Below, piece after piece: positions 8,932 to 19,906 of a stretch of DNA of 64,000 nt (the first letter of the stretch is position 1; each line of letters starts with the position of its first letter). The translations under genes were made by a program, and so were the position numbers. Under the pieces are notes generated by a model. That model worked only from the letters and a program-made list of their open reading frames with translations. It ran no database searches and was not told where the DNA came from. The DNA is taken from positions 2,224,501 through 2,288,500 of the forward strand of contig NZ_JADOVJ010000001.1 in assembly GCF_015752315.1 (NCBI RefSeq). The letters run 5' to 3'. Source of the stretch: Nocardioides luteus. GTDB lineage: Bacteria; Actinomycetota; Actinomycetes; Propionibacteriales; Nocardioidaceae.

Positions 8932-10273
8932 ACAAGCCAACACCGCTCTCCGGCTTCCCGGAGTTCCTGCCCAGCCAGCGCGTCGTCGAGCGCGAGGTCA
9001 TCGAGACCCTGAGCCGCACCTTCGAGCTGCACGGCTTCGGCAACATCGAGACCCGCGCCGTCGAGCCGATGGACCAGCTGCTGCGCAAGGGCGACACCTC
9101 CAAGGAGGTCTACGTCCTCAAGCGGCTCCAGGAGCAGGACGAGTCTCGCGACAAGGGGATGGGACTCCACTTCGACCTCACCGTCCCGTTCGCCCGTTAC
9201 GTGCTGGAGAACGCCGGCAAGCTGGAGTTCCCCTTCCGCCGCTACCAGATCCAGAAGGTCTGGCGCGGAGAGCGCCCGCAGGAGGGCCGCTTCCGCGAGT
9301 TCGCGCAGGCCGACATCGACATCGTCGGGCGCGACACGCTGCCGTTCCACCACGACGTCGAGGTCGCCCGGGTCATGCTCGAGGCGCTCGGCAAGCTGAC
9401 CTTCCTGCCCGGCTTCACGCTCCAGGTCAACAACCGCAAGCTGATCCAGGGCTTCTACGCCGGTCTCGGCGCCCCCGACGTCGAGGAGACCATGCGGCTC
9501 ATCGACAAGCTCGACAAGATGCCCGCCGAGGAGGTCGGCAAGCTGCTGGTCTCCGAGGCCGGGCTGAGCGACGAGCAGGCCGCCAAGTGCCTCGAGCTCG
9601 CCACGATCACCGCCACCGACGACTCCTTCGTGGAGAAGGTGCGTGGCCTCGGTGTCGAGAGCGAGCTGCTCGACGAGGGCCTCTCCGAGCTGGCCACGCT
9701 GATCAACGCCACGGCCCCGCTGAACACCGAGTCCGTACGCGTCGTGGCCGACCTGAGCATCGCCCGTGGCCTGGACTACTACACCGGCACCGTCTTCGAG
9801 ACCCGCTTGGACGGCTACGAGAGCCTGGGCAGCATCTGCTCCGGTGGGCGTTACGACGCGCTCGCCAGCGACGGCAGGACGACCTACCCGGGCGTCGGGA
9901 TCTCGCTCGGCGTCAGCCGCGTCCTGGTGCCGCTGGTGCAGAAGGGCGTGCTCGACGGGGACCGCAAGGTCCCGAGCACCGTGCTGGTCGCGGTCGCCGA
10001 CGAGGAGAGCCGTGCGAGCGCCGATGAGGCGGCCCAGGCGCTGCGCGCCCACAATGTTGCCTGCGAGGTCTCGCCCAACGCCGCCAAGTTCGGCAAGCAG
10101 ATCCGCTTCGCGGAGCGCCGCGGCATCCCGTACGTCCTCTTCGCCACCGAAGGCGGCTACGAGATCAAGGACATCCGCACCGGCGACCAGGTCCCGGCCG
10201 ACCCGGCGACCTGGACGCCCCAGAACGAGAGCGACCTGAAGCCCCAGGTCGTCGCGAACACCGAGGAGAAGAA

Positions 10274-10277
<4 letters not shown>
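8928..10277 (+). CDS. hisS: Histidyl-tRNA synthetase
   Basis: HisRS (449 aa) is a class II synthetase that charges tRNA-His in the cytosol. Class II motif 2 is visible as [33 protein letters not shown] sequence (residues about 105-130), preceded by [11 protein letters not shown]. The histidine-specific motif [13 protein letters not shown] lies at about residue 280. The C-terminal anticodon-binding domain contains VLVAVADEE and [19 protein letters not shown]. Length is normal. The ATG overlaps the upstream stop by four bases and the TGA overlaps the GTG of aspS, so the three genes form a coupled unit. No T-box-like leader is present. Confidence 0.96.
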
Positions 10278-12058
<1,781 letters not shown>

Positions 12059-12080
12059 GGCCACCTCAGGCAAATCCAAC

Positions 12081-12118
12081 AGAGTCTCCGGGACCGATCC
12101 GTCGGTCCCGGAGACTCT
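12081..12118 (+). terminator. Rho-independent terminator of aspS
   Basis: A 17-bp perfect stem with arms AGAGTCTCCGGGACCGA (12081-12097) and its complement (12102-12118) and a four-base loop, followed by TTGCTGTT. It lies 22 bases after the aspS stop. Confidence 0.85.
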
Positions 12119-12304
12119 TGCTGTTCGGTGGGGATTGGCGAGAAGGCGTCCCGATCTGGCGTATCACTGGATGAAATCGGATCGTTACCGGTCAGGGGTC
12201 CATCCGGGCAAAGGGATCACATAGAGTTCCATCCGGCGGCCGCGAGGCCCCCATGTTGTACGCGCGGTTCTCGGCCCGCTTCCTGACGACTAGACAGAGG
12301 AACC

Positions 12305-13318
12305 ATGACCGAATCGTCCACCGCATTCGAAGGCGAGCAGCTCTCGGGTGGATCGGCCCCCTCGGTAGCACCCGCAGAGGCCAAGGCGATCGCGGGCAAG
12401 TCGCCGATGAAGCTGGCGATGATGCGGCTTCGCAAGGACAAGCTGACCATGGTCTCGCTCGTCATCGTCGTGCTTGTCGTCCTGGCCGCGATCGCTGCCC
12501 CGATCCTGGTCAAGGTCGGGGTCCTGGACCCCTTCGGCTTCAACCAGGACCTCCTCGACGAGAACACGCTCCCGGTCGGCGGCTGGAGCGGCGCCAGCCT
12601 GGACCACCCGCTGGGCGTCGAGCCGGGCACCGGCCGCGACGCGCTCTCCCGGTTCTGGTACGGCGTGACGTTCTCGCTCGTGATCGCGCTGACCGCGTCG
12701 ATCCTGTCGGTGATCATCGGCGCCGTCGTCGGCATCATCTCCGGGTTCAGCGGTGGCTGGGTCGACGCCGTCCTGGGCCGGATCACCGACCTCACCCTCT
12801 CCTTCCCCTCTACCCTGATGCTGCTGGCACTGTCCTCGCTCGGTCTGGTGATCGTGCAGAACGTGACCGGGCTGCCGAACGGTCCCACCGTCCAGGCGAT
12901 CTACTGCATCGTCGTGCTGGCGTTGTTCGGCTGGACCGGCACCGCCCGTGTGGTCAGGGGACAGGTGCTCTCGATCAAGCAGCGTGAGTTCGTGGAGGCC
13001 GCGATCGTGCTCGGTGCGGGCAGGATGCGGATCTACTTCAAGGAGATCCTGCCGAACCTGTGGGCGCCGCTGCTGGTGCTGGCGACGCTGATGATGCCCG
13101 CCTACATCTCGGCCGAGGCGGCCCTCAGCTACCTGCAGGTGAGCGTGAAGCCGCCGACGCCGACGCTCGGGAACGTGTTGGCGGACTCGTTGAAGTACGC
13201 GCAGACGGATTTCTTCTACTTCTTCGCGCCGGCGTTCTTGATCGCACTGATCGTGGTCTCGTTCAACCTTCTCGGTGACGGGTTGCGCGACGCCCTCGAC
13301 CCCAAGGGAAACCGGTGA
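12305..13318 (+). CDS. Oligopeptide ABC transporter permease, DppC-like (cassette 1)
   Basis: A 337-residue inner-membrane permease of the DppC/OppC type. After a cytoplasmic N-terminus (about 1-50), a first helix at about 55-75 (MVSLVIVVLVVLAAIAAPILV) leads into the external loop typical of DppC. A membrane bundle follows with the ATPase-docking EAA loop EFVEAAIVLGAGRMRIYFKEILPN (about 225-248). ATG 12305 is preceded by AGAGGAA. It would pair with the DppB-like permease at 15291 and the ATPases at 16353-18625 to import peptides. Placing the C-type permease first in the locus is unusual. Confidence 0.9.
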   Translation: MTESSTAFEGEQLSGGSAPSVAPAEAKAIAGKSPMKLAMMRLRKDKLTMVSLVIVVLVVLAAIAAPILVKVGVLDPFGFNQDLLDENTLPVGGWSGASLDHPLGVEPGTGRDALSRFWYGVTFSLVIALTASILSVIIGAVVGIISGFSGGWVDAVLGRITDLTLSFPSTLMLLALSSLGLVIVQNVTGLPNGPTVQAIYCIVVLALFGWTGTARVVRGQVLSIKQREFVEAAIVLGAGRMRIYFKEILPNLWAPLLVLATLMMPAYISAEAALSYLQVSVKPPTPTLGNVLADSLKYAQTDFFYFFAPAFLIALIVVSFNLLGDGLRDALDPKGNR

Positions 13319-13409
13319 GCCTCGGGGCTCCGTAACACAAGCTGGTGTGCCTCGATGGCCACCGATATCAGCGCCACGTCGTGGCGGTGACAACACCAAG
13401 GAGAAACGA

Positions 13410-15113
13410 ATGCTCAACAAGCGAGCAAAGTACGTGGCAGTCAGCGCTGCCGGCGTGCTGGGTCTCTCGCTGGGCCTTGCCGCCTGCGGCGGCGAGGACG
13501 GCGGGGGATCGAGTAGCAAGGCGCTGGTGATGGTCAGCGAAGACGCCATCGAGCACCTCGACCCTCAGCGCATCTACGTCGGCGCTGACATCGCCAGCAC
13601 GACGCGTCTGGTCTACCGGCAGCTGTTGGCCTTCCCGTCCTCGACGGACCCGAAGGTGTCCGGCACCCCGACCCCGGACCTCGCGACCGACACCGGCACC
13701 TCGACCGAGGGTGGCAAGGTCTGGTCGTTCACCATCAAGGACGGCGTGAAGTGGCAGGACGGCTCCGAGATCACGTGTGAGGACTTCGCCTACGGCGCCT
13801 CGCGCAACTTCGCTGCCGACGAGCTCACCGGTGGTCCGGGCTTCTACCTGACCGCGAAGCTGGCCCTCAAGGGTGAGTACCCGGGCCCGTACACCGCGAC
13901 GCCGGAGCAGCAGGCCGACTTCGACCAGGCCGTCACCTGCGACGACAAGACGATCACCTACAAGTTCAAGTCCCCGTGGCCTGACTTCCCGCTGGCGATC
14001 GCGTCCCTGCACATGATGGACCCCTACAAGAAGTCCTTCGACAAGGGCGCGAAGAACGACGACGTCATCTTCTCGAACGGCCCGTACAAGGTCGACAAGT
14101 GGAGCGCCACCAAGGGCGGCACGCTGGTCCGCAACCCGGAGTACGACCCCGAGACCGACGACAAGTCGCTGCGCGAGGCCCTGCCGGAGAAGATCGAGTT
14201 CAGGTACGGCGAGAAGGCCGAGACCCTCTACGAGAAGCTGTTCTCCGACAGCCCTGACTCGCAGTACATCGTTCCCAAGCAGAGCCGGGTACCACCGGAG
14301 TTCTACTCCCGTCTCACCGAGCCCGGCGTGAAGGACCGCTACGTCCAGGTCAAGTCGCCCTACGTCGACTACCTGGTCCCCAACCAGAACCAGATGAAGG
14401 ACCCGAAGGTCCGTCGCGCGCTGGCGCTTGCGACCAACGTCGAGGCGTGGATCGCCGCCGGCGGTGGCGAGAAGGCCTACACCCCGGCCGACTCGATCGT
14501 GAACCCGGCCGTCGGTGGCTACGTCCCGAACCCGTCGTTCAAGGACCGCAACCTGGCCGGTGACGTCGAGGGCGCCAAGAAGCTCCTCGCCGAGGCCGGC
14601 GTCAAGACGCCTTACCCGATCACCTTCACCTACCCGCAGAGCGACACCGCTGACAAGCAGGCCGCTGCGCTGGTGGAGACCTGGGAGGCTGCCGGGTTCA
14701 AGGTCACCCTCGACCCGCTGGGCGACGTGTACTACACCGAGATCCAGAAGCCGTCCAACGAGGCCGACGTGATGTGGGGCGGTTGGGGTGCCGACTGGCC
14801 CTCCGCGATGACCGTCACCGCGGCGCTGTTCGACAGCCGTCAGATCGAGAAGTCGACCAACGGCCAGAACTACGGCAACTACAAGAACCCGGAGGTCGAC
14901 GCTCTGTTCGACAAGGCCGGCTCTGCGGCCACGATCGAGGAGCAGAACAAGTTCCTCCAGGAGGCCGACGCCATCATGGGTGAGGACACCGCGTACGTCC
15001 CGCTCGAGATCGCGACCTTCAACTGGGTCTACGGCTCGAAGGTGAAGAACTTCACCACGACGACTGCGTCGAGCTCGTTCGTCGAGCTGGGCAGCATCGA
15101 CATCGAGGACTGA
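13410..15113 (+). CDS. Peptide-binding lipoprotein of ABC importer (cassette 1)
   Basis: A 567-residue family 5 extracellular solute-binding protein. The N-terminus is a lipoprotein signal with basic residues, a hydrophobic core and lipobox LGLAAC, giving Cys26 as the lipidated residue. The mature part has family features such as VWSFTIKDGVKWQDGSEIT and IVFSNGPY-like segments, and captures peptides outside the cell for the permeases. ATG 13410 is preceded by AAGGAGAAACGA; an earlier in-frame start would bury the signal peptide and was rejected. Two hairpins follow the stop. The exact ligand cannot be told from sequence. Confidence 0.92.
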   Translation: MLNKRAKYVAVSAAGVLGLSLGLAACGGEDGGGSSSKALVMVSEDAIEHLDPQRIYVGADIASTTRLVYRQLLAFPSSTDPKVSGTPTPDLATDTGTSTEGGKVWSFTIKDGVKWQDGSEITCEDFAYGASRNFAADELTGGPGFYLTAKLALKGEYPGPYTATPEQQADFDQAVTCDDKTITYKFKSPWPDFPLAIASLHMMDPYKKSFDKGAKNDDVIFSNGPYKVDKWSATKGGTLVRNPEYDPETDDKSLREALPEKIEFRYGEKAETLYEKLFSDSPDSQYIVPKQSRVPPEFYSRLTEPGVKDRYVQVKSPYVDYLVPNQNQMKDPKVRRALALATNVEAWIAAGGGEKAYTPADSIVNPAVGGYVPNPSFKDRNLAGDVEGAKKLLAEAGVKTPYPITFTYPQSDTADKQAAALVETWEAAGFKVTLDPLGDVYYTEIQKPSNEADVMWGGWGADWPSAMTVTAALFDSRQIEKSTNGQNYGNYKNPEVDALFDKAGSAATIEEQNKFLQEADAIMGEDTAYVPLEIATFNWVYGSKVKNFTTTTASSSFVELGSIDIED

Positions 15114-15136
15114 TTCCTCGACACTCCGAATTACCC

Positions 15137-15206
15137 GTCGGAGCGTCGCGAACAACGCGCGGCGCTCCGACTCTCGGAGGCGGGGTTCCCTGGTGAGCCC
15201 CGCCTC
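15137..15206 (+). terminator. Tandem hairpins after binding-protein gene
   Basis: Two consecutive stems follow the stop: GTCGGAGCG-type arms at 15137-15150 and 15156-15171 with a short loop, then GAGGCGGGG (15177-15185) with CCCCGCCTC (15198-15206). They probably cause partial termination or protect the upstream mRNA, so that binding protein outnumbers permease. This arrangement is common in binding-protein-dependent importers. Confidence 0.6.
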
Positions 15207-15290
15207 TGTCCTATGAATGTCTCAAGATTCCCCGGACGGCGTCAGTGATGGCGCGTGTGCGGGCCGATCCAACGAAGGTGAGACCTCCTG

Positions 15291-16337
15291 ATGGTCGCCT
15301 ACATCATCCGCCGCGTCATGGTCGGCGTTCTCATGCTTGTCGCGATGAGCGCCGTCGTCATCGGGCTCTTCTTCGCGAGCCCTGTCGATGCCGCGAAGTT
15401 CGCCTGCGGGAGGAACTGCCCGCCCGAGCGTATCGCCGAGACGCGCGAGGCTCTGGGATATCCGGATCCTTCTCTTCCCCCGATCGACAAGGCCGCCGCG
15501 ACGATCAAGGTGTGGGGCGGCTTCCTGGAGGGTGTCGCAGTCGGTCGTGAGTACCCGGCGAACGAGGAGCTGCGTAAGGCGGCTCCGGAGCTGGTGACCG
15601 AGTGCCCCGCTCCGTGCCTGGGCTACTCGCAGAACAACCAGACCACCGTCAACGCCGAGATCGCCGAAGCGGCACCGATCTCGATCTCGATCGCCATGGT
15701 GGCGATCGTCATCTGGATGGTGTTCGGCATCCTCTTCGGTGTCTTGGCCGCGGTCACCAAGGGCAGCCTGGTCGACCGCGGCGTCGTCGGAGCGACCCTG
15801 ATCCTGTATGCGTTCCCGACCTTCTTCATCGGTGCGTTGCTGCTCAACTACGTGGCGATCAAGTTCGGGTTGTTCCCGGCGCCGGGATACGTCCCGATCG
15901 CGGAGGGCGGCGTCGGCCAGTGGCTGGTGCAGCTCATTCTTCCCGGCTTCACGCTCGCGGTCGTCTACATGGCCGGCTACGTACGCATGACGCGCGCCTT
16001 CGTGCTGGAGTCGCTGAGCGAGGACTACATCCGCACAGCGCGGTCGAAGGGGCTCAAGGGTCCCAAGGTGCTCTTCAAGCACGCGCTGCGGGCCGCCCTG
16101 ACGCCGCTGGTCACGATGGCTGGTCTCGACTTCGCCAGCGTCCTGGGCGGAGCGATCATCACCGAGAGCGTCTTCAACTACTACGGGCTCGGCAAGCTGG
16201 CTGTCACCGCGAACCGTGACTTCGACCTGCCCACCGTGATCGGGCTGGTCCTCCTCCTCGGAGCGCTGGTGATCGTCGCGAACATCATCGTCGACATCCT
16301 GTACGCCTTCATCGACCCGCGCGTGCGCGTCGCCTGA
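15291..16337 (+). CDS. Oligopeptide ABC transporter permease, DppB-like (cassette 1)
   Basis: A 348-residue DppB-type permease. An N-terminal helix (residues about 9-30) is followed by a long external segment containing four cysteines (FACGRNCPPER and ECPAPC). Five more helices follow, with the EAA loop SEDYIRTARSKGLKGPKVLFKHALRAAL (about 243-270). It ends in the standard IVDILYAFIDPRVRVA. The paired cysteines may form disulfides outside the cell. ATG 15291 lies after a weak purine-rich site. The gene runs into the ATPase gene 15 bases later. Confidence 0.92.
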   Translation: MVAYIIRRVMVGVLMLVAMSAVVIGLFFASPVDAAKFACGRNCPPERIAETREALGYPDPSLPPIDKAAATIKVWGGFLEGVAVGREYPANEELRKAAPELVTECPAPCLGYSQNNQTTVNAEIAEAAPISISIAMVAIVIWMVFGILFGVLAAVTKGSLVDRGVVGATLILYAFPTFFIGALLLNYVAIKFGLFPAPGYVPIAEGGVGQWLVQLILPGFTLAVVYMAGYVRMTRAFVLESLSEDYIRTARSKGLKGPKVLFKHALRAALTPLVTMAGLDFASVLGGAIITESVFNYYGLGKLAVTANRDFDLPTVIGLVLLLGALVIVANIIVDILYAFIDPRVRVA

Positions 16338-16352
16338 CCCCGGAGCTGATTC

Positions 16353-17438
16353 ATGACTGACCTCTCCAACACGCCCGGGACGACGCCGGCCAAGGACGGC
16401 GCGTTCCTCTCGGTGCGGGACCTGAAGGTCCACTTCACCACCTCCGACGGCATCGTCAAGGCGACCGACGGTCTCTCCTTCGACCTCGAGCGCGGCAAGA
16501 CGCTCGGCATCGTGGGTGAGTCCGGCTCCGGCAAGTCGGTGTCCAGCTCGGCGATCATGGGGCTGCACCGTGGCACCAACGCCAAGCTGAGCGGCGAGAT
16601 CCTGCTCGACGGGGTGGACCTGCTCAAGGTGAGCAACGAGGACATGCGCAAGCGCCGCGGCCGCGACGTGGCGATGATCTTCCAGGACCCGCTCTCCGCG
16701 ATGCACCCCTACTACACGGTGGGCAACCAGATCATGGAGGCCTACCAGGTCCACAACGACGTGACCAAGCGGGAGGCGCGCAAGCGCGCCATCGAGATGC
16801 TCGACCGCGTCGGCATCCCGCAGCCCGACCGTCGTGTGGACGACTACCCGCACCAGTTCTCCGGCGGCATGCGCCAGCGCGCGATGATCGCGATGGGGCT
16901 GATCAACAACCCCAGCCTGCTCATCGCCGACGAGCCGACCACCGCTCTCGACGTGACCGTCCAGGCGCAGATCCTCGACCTGCTCCAGGACCTGCAGCGC
17001 GACTTCGACGCGGCGATCATCATCATCACCCACGACCTCGGCGTCGTGGCGGAGATGGCTGACGACGTACTCGTGATGTACGCCGGCCGCGCGGTCGAGT
17101 ACGGGCCGGGCAAGGAGATCCTCACGAACCCGGAGATGCCCTACACCTGGGGTCTGCTCTCAAGCGTGCCGGACCTGACCGCGTCGACCGAGGCGAAGCT
17201 GATCCCGATCCGGGGCAACCCGCCCTCGCTGCTCAACCCGCCGCCGGGATGCGCGTTCGAGCCGCGCTGTGACCACGTGGCGAAGGTGGGCGGTGACCTG
17301 TGCCGGACGACCCTGCCCGCACTCACCCCCGCCAGCACTGGTGGCAACCACGTCAAGCGTTGCCACATCAAGAACGCCGACGAGGTCTACGAGGCAGAGA
17401 TCCTGCCCGAGATCGCCCCTGACCTGGTGGAGGACTGA
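16353..17438 (+). CDS. Oligopeptide ABC transporter ATP-binding protein, DppD-like
   Basis: A 361-residue cytosolic ABC ATPase. The Walker A is GESGSGKS (about residues 52-59), the signature is FSGGMRQR (about 168-175), and the Walker B is [12 protein letters not shown] (about 188-199). The C-terminal extension with CAFEPRC and a further paired cysteine is the oligopeptide-type domain of DppD/OppD, which in some relatives binds an iron-sulfur cluster. It forms a heterodimer with the next ATPase, whose ATG shares one base with this stop codon. Confidence 0.93.
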   Translation: MTDLSNTPGTTPAKDGAFLSVRDLKVHFTTSDGIVKATDGLSFDLERGKTLGIVGESGSGKSVSSSAIMGLHRGTNAKLSGEILLDGVDLLKVSNEDMRKRRGRDVAMIFQDPLSAMHPYYTVGNQIMEAYQVHNDVTKREARKRAIEMLDRVGIPQPDRRVDDYPHQFSGGMRQRAMIAMGLINNPSLLIADEPTTALDVTVQAQILDLLQDLQRDFDAAIIIITHDLGVVAEMADDVLVMYAGRAVEYGPGKEILTNPEMPYTWGLLSSVPDLTASTEAKLIPIRGNPPSLLNPPPGCAFEPRCDHVAKVGGDLCRTTLPALTPASTGGNHVKRCHIKNADEVYEAEILPEIAPDLVED

Positions 17439-18625
17439 TGAGCGACACCACGACTGCCACCGCGGCCTCGGTCGCGCCGGCGAGCACCGAGACGGTGCTC
17501 TCGGTCGAGAACCTGAAGATGCACTTCCCGGTCAAGGGCAGCGGCGTGATCCGGCGTACGGTCGGCCACGTCAAGGCCGTGGACGGGGTCTCCTTCGAGG
17601 TCGCCAAGGGCACCGCCCTCGGCCTCGTCGGTGAGTCGGGCTGTGGCAAGTCCACCACCGGTCGGATGGTCACGCGGCTCTACAAGCCCACCGAAGGCAA
17701 GATCGACTTCGAGGGCACCGACATCGCCAACTACTCGGGTCGGCAGCTGCACCCGATGCGGCGCGAGATCCAGATGATCTTCCAGGACCCGTCGACGTCG
17801 CTGAACCCGCGTCACACGGTCGGCTCGATCATCGGCGCGCCGCTGCGGATCCACAAGATGGTGCCGAAGGACAAGGTGCTCGGCCGGGTCCAGGAGCTGC
17901 TCGAGATCGTCGGTCTCAACCCGGAGCACTACAACCGCTACCCGCACGAGTTCTCCGGCGGCCAGCGTCAGCGCATCGGCATCGCCCGGGCGCTGACCCT
18001 GCAGCCGAAGCTGCTCGTCGCCGACGAGCCGGTCTCCGCGCTCGACGTGTCGATCCAGGCCCAGGTGATCAACCTTCTGCAGGACCTGCAGAGGGAGTTC
18101 GACATCTCCTTCCTGTTCATCGCGCACGACCTCGCCATCGTTCGCCACTTCTGCCCCGAGGTCGCGGTGATGTACCTCGGCAAGATCGTGGAGATCGGCG
18201 ACCGCGAGTCGATCTACGAGCGGGCCCACCACCCCTACACGCAGGCGCTGCTCTCCGCCGTGCCTGACGTGAAGCAGGCCGCGATCGGCGGCCGCCGCGA
18301 GCGGATCCGGCTGGAGGGCGACGTACCTTCGCCGATCAACCCGCCCTCGGGCTGCCACTTCCGCACTCGCTGCGCCATCGCCAAGGACATCTGCTCCGTG
18401 GTCGAGCCGCCGCTGCTGCAGATCGGCAAGAAGCACAAGGTGGCCTGCCACTTCCCGGGTGAGATCCACCAGCACCCGGAGAAGCCGATCACGGCGCCGC
18501 TGCTGGGCGTCGACGAGTTCGGCGCGCCGGACCCGGGCGCCAGCCCTGCCGAGGTCCCGGGCGACGGTCCGGGCTACGCCGACACGTGGTACGACCTGGC
18601 GAACAACTCGCGGGGACGTGCCTGA
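17438..18625 (+). CDS. Oligopeptide ABC transporter ATP-binding protein, DppF-like
   Basis: A 395-residue ABC ATPase with Walker [10 protein letters not shown] (about residues 67-75), signature [15 protein letters not shown], and Walker [13 protein letters not shown]. The C-terminal oligopeptide-type region contains CHFRTRC and CHFPGE. It is the last gene before a strong terminator. Cassette 2 downstream has no ATPases of its own, so this pair may power both permease sets; that is an inference. Confidence 0.93.
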   Translation: MSDTTTATAASVAPASTETVLSVENLKMHFPVKGSGVIRRTVGHVKAVDGVSFEVAKGTALGLVGESGCGKSTTGRMVTRLYKPTEGKIDFEGTDIANYSGRQLHPMRREIQMIFQDPSTSLNPRHTVGSIIGAPLRIHKMVPKDKVLGRVQELLEIVGLNPEHYNRYPHEFSGGQRQRIGIARALTLQPKLLVADEPVSALDVSIQAQVINLLQDLQREFDISFLFIAHDLAIVRHFCPEVAVMYLGKIVEIGDRESIYERAHHPYTQALLSAVPDVKQAAIGGRRERIRLEGDVPSPINPPSGCHFRTRCAIAKDICSVVEPPLLQIGKKHKVACHFPGEIHQHPEKPITAPLLGVDEFGAPDPGASPAEVPGDGPGYADTWYDLANNSRGRA

Positions 18626-18653
18626 GGATCTCCTGCGTCTCAGCAAGATTACG

Positions 18654-18690
18654 AAAGACGGTCCGCAGCCATCGGCTGCGGGCCGTCTTT
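18654..18690 (+). terminator. Rho-independent terminator after DppF-like gene
   Basis: Arms AAAGACGGTCCGCAGCC (18654-18670) and GGCTGCGGGCCGTCTTT (18674-18690) form a 17-bp stem with one G-U pair and a three-base loop, ending in TTT. It separates cassette 1 from cassette 2. Confidence 0.85.
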
Positions 18691-18857
18691 GTTACGGATG
18701 TGTCACACGTCACGTCGGTATCGAACCGTTATCTGTAGGGGCGTCCCAAACGCCGGATCTTGGCATAACTTGAGCCAGCGCTGGCCCGGGACTGCGTGAC
18801 GTGATCCCGGTCTTGGGCGAGCCGAGAGCGAAGGCATTCGAACGGAGATCCGAGCGT

Positions 18858-19859
18858 ATGACTGTGTCCGAAGTGTTGATCCAGGGCGGGCCTGATCCCG
18901 AGATCGATCCGGAGCCGAGCTCCGGCGAGGTCGCCGGCCGCTCGCCGATGCGGATCGCCATGGACCGGCTGCTCTCGGACCGGGTCGCGATGATCTGTGC
19001 CGGGATCGTGCTGGTCTTCGTCCTGATCGCGATCTTCGCGCCACTGCTGTGCAAGCTGTTCGGTGTAGAGGTGCGTGCCGGCGACCCGGTCGCCGACACC
19101 GACTCGTTCAACTACCCCGTGATCGGGCCTCCCAACTACGGGTTCACCTGGGAGGCGCCGCTCGGGCTGGAGCCCAACTCGGGCAACGACCTGCTCGCCG
19201 AGTGGTTCTACGGCGCGCGTACGTCCCTGCTGGTCGCCACGGTCGCCACCATCGTCTCGACCGTCGTCGGGGTGGTCCTCGGCCTGATCGCGGGCTACAG
19301 CCGCGGCTGGGGAGACCGGGTGGTCACCTTCGTGACCGACCTGTTCCTGACGCTGCCGTTCCTGCTCGTCGCGATCGCCGTCTCGCCGATGCTCGTGGAG
19401 CGTTGGAAGGAGAACCCGGCGATGCTCGACAACGCCTCCCTGATCGCGCTGATCGTGATCCTCTCGGTGTTCGGATGGATGGGCCTGGCCCGGCTGATCC
19501 GCGGTGAGGTGGTCTCGCTGCGCGAGCGGGAGTTCATCGAGGCGGCGCGCGTGCTCGGGATGCCGACCCACCGGATCCTGTTCCGGGAGCTGCTGCCCAA
19601 CCTGGTGGCCCCGATCGTCGTCTCGTTCTCGCTGAGCCTGCCGGCCACGATCGCCGCGGAGGCGACGCTGGCCTACCTCGGCGTCGGCGTCACCGGGCGC
19701 CCGTCGTGGGGTCAGACGATCCTGCGGGCCCAGAACTGGTTCGACGAGTACCCCTTGTTCCTCTACGCGCCGATCGTCGGGATCGTGGTCCTGGTTTTCG
19801 CGCTCAACCTGCTCGGAGACGCCATCCGCGACGCCTTCGACCCCAAGTCTTTCCGGTGA
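18858..19859 (+). CDS. Oligopeptide ABC transporter permease, DppC-like (cassette 2)
   Basis: A 333-residue DppC-type permease homologous in layout to the one at 12305: a cytoplasmic N-terminus ending in RSPMRIAMDRLL, a first helix with AMICAGIVLVFVLIAIFAPLL, a large external loop, and the EAA loop EFIEAARVLGMPTHRILFRELLPN. It ends in the family-typical NLLGDAIRDAFDPKSFR. ATG 18858 is preferred because it follows GGAGAT and matches the cassette 1 N-terminus; longer in-frame starts lack a ribosome site. The upstream region (18691-18857) probably carries its promoter. Confidence 0.9.
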   Translation: MTVSEVLIQGGPDPEIDPEPSSGEVAGRSPMRIAMDRLLSDRVAMICAGIVLVFVLIAIFAPLLCKLFGVEVRAGDPVADTDSFNYPVIGPPNYGFTWEAPLGLEPNSGNDLLAEWFYGARTSLLVATVATIVSTVVGVVLGLIAGYSRGWGDRVVTFVTDLFLTLPFLLVAIAVSPMLVERWKENPAMLDNASLIALIVILSVFGWMGLARLIRGEVVSLREREFIEAARVLGMPTHRILFRELLPNLVAPIVVSFSLSLPATIAAEATLAYLGVGVTGRPSWGQTILRAQNWFDEYPLFLYAPIVGIVVLVFALNLLGDAIRDAFDPKSFR

Positions 19860-19906
19860 GCAGGTCGTCGGAGAGAGGCATCAACCATGGAAGGTGGAGA
19901 CCTACG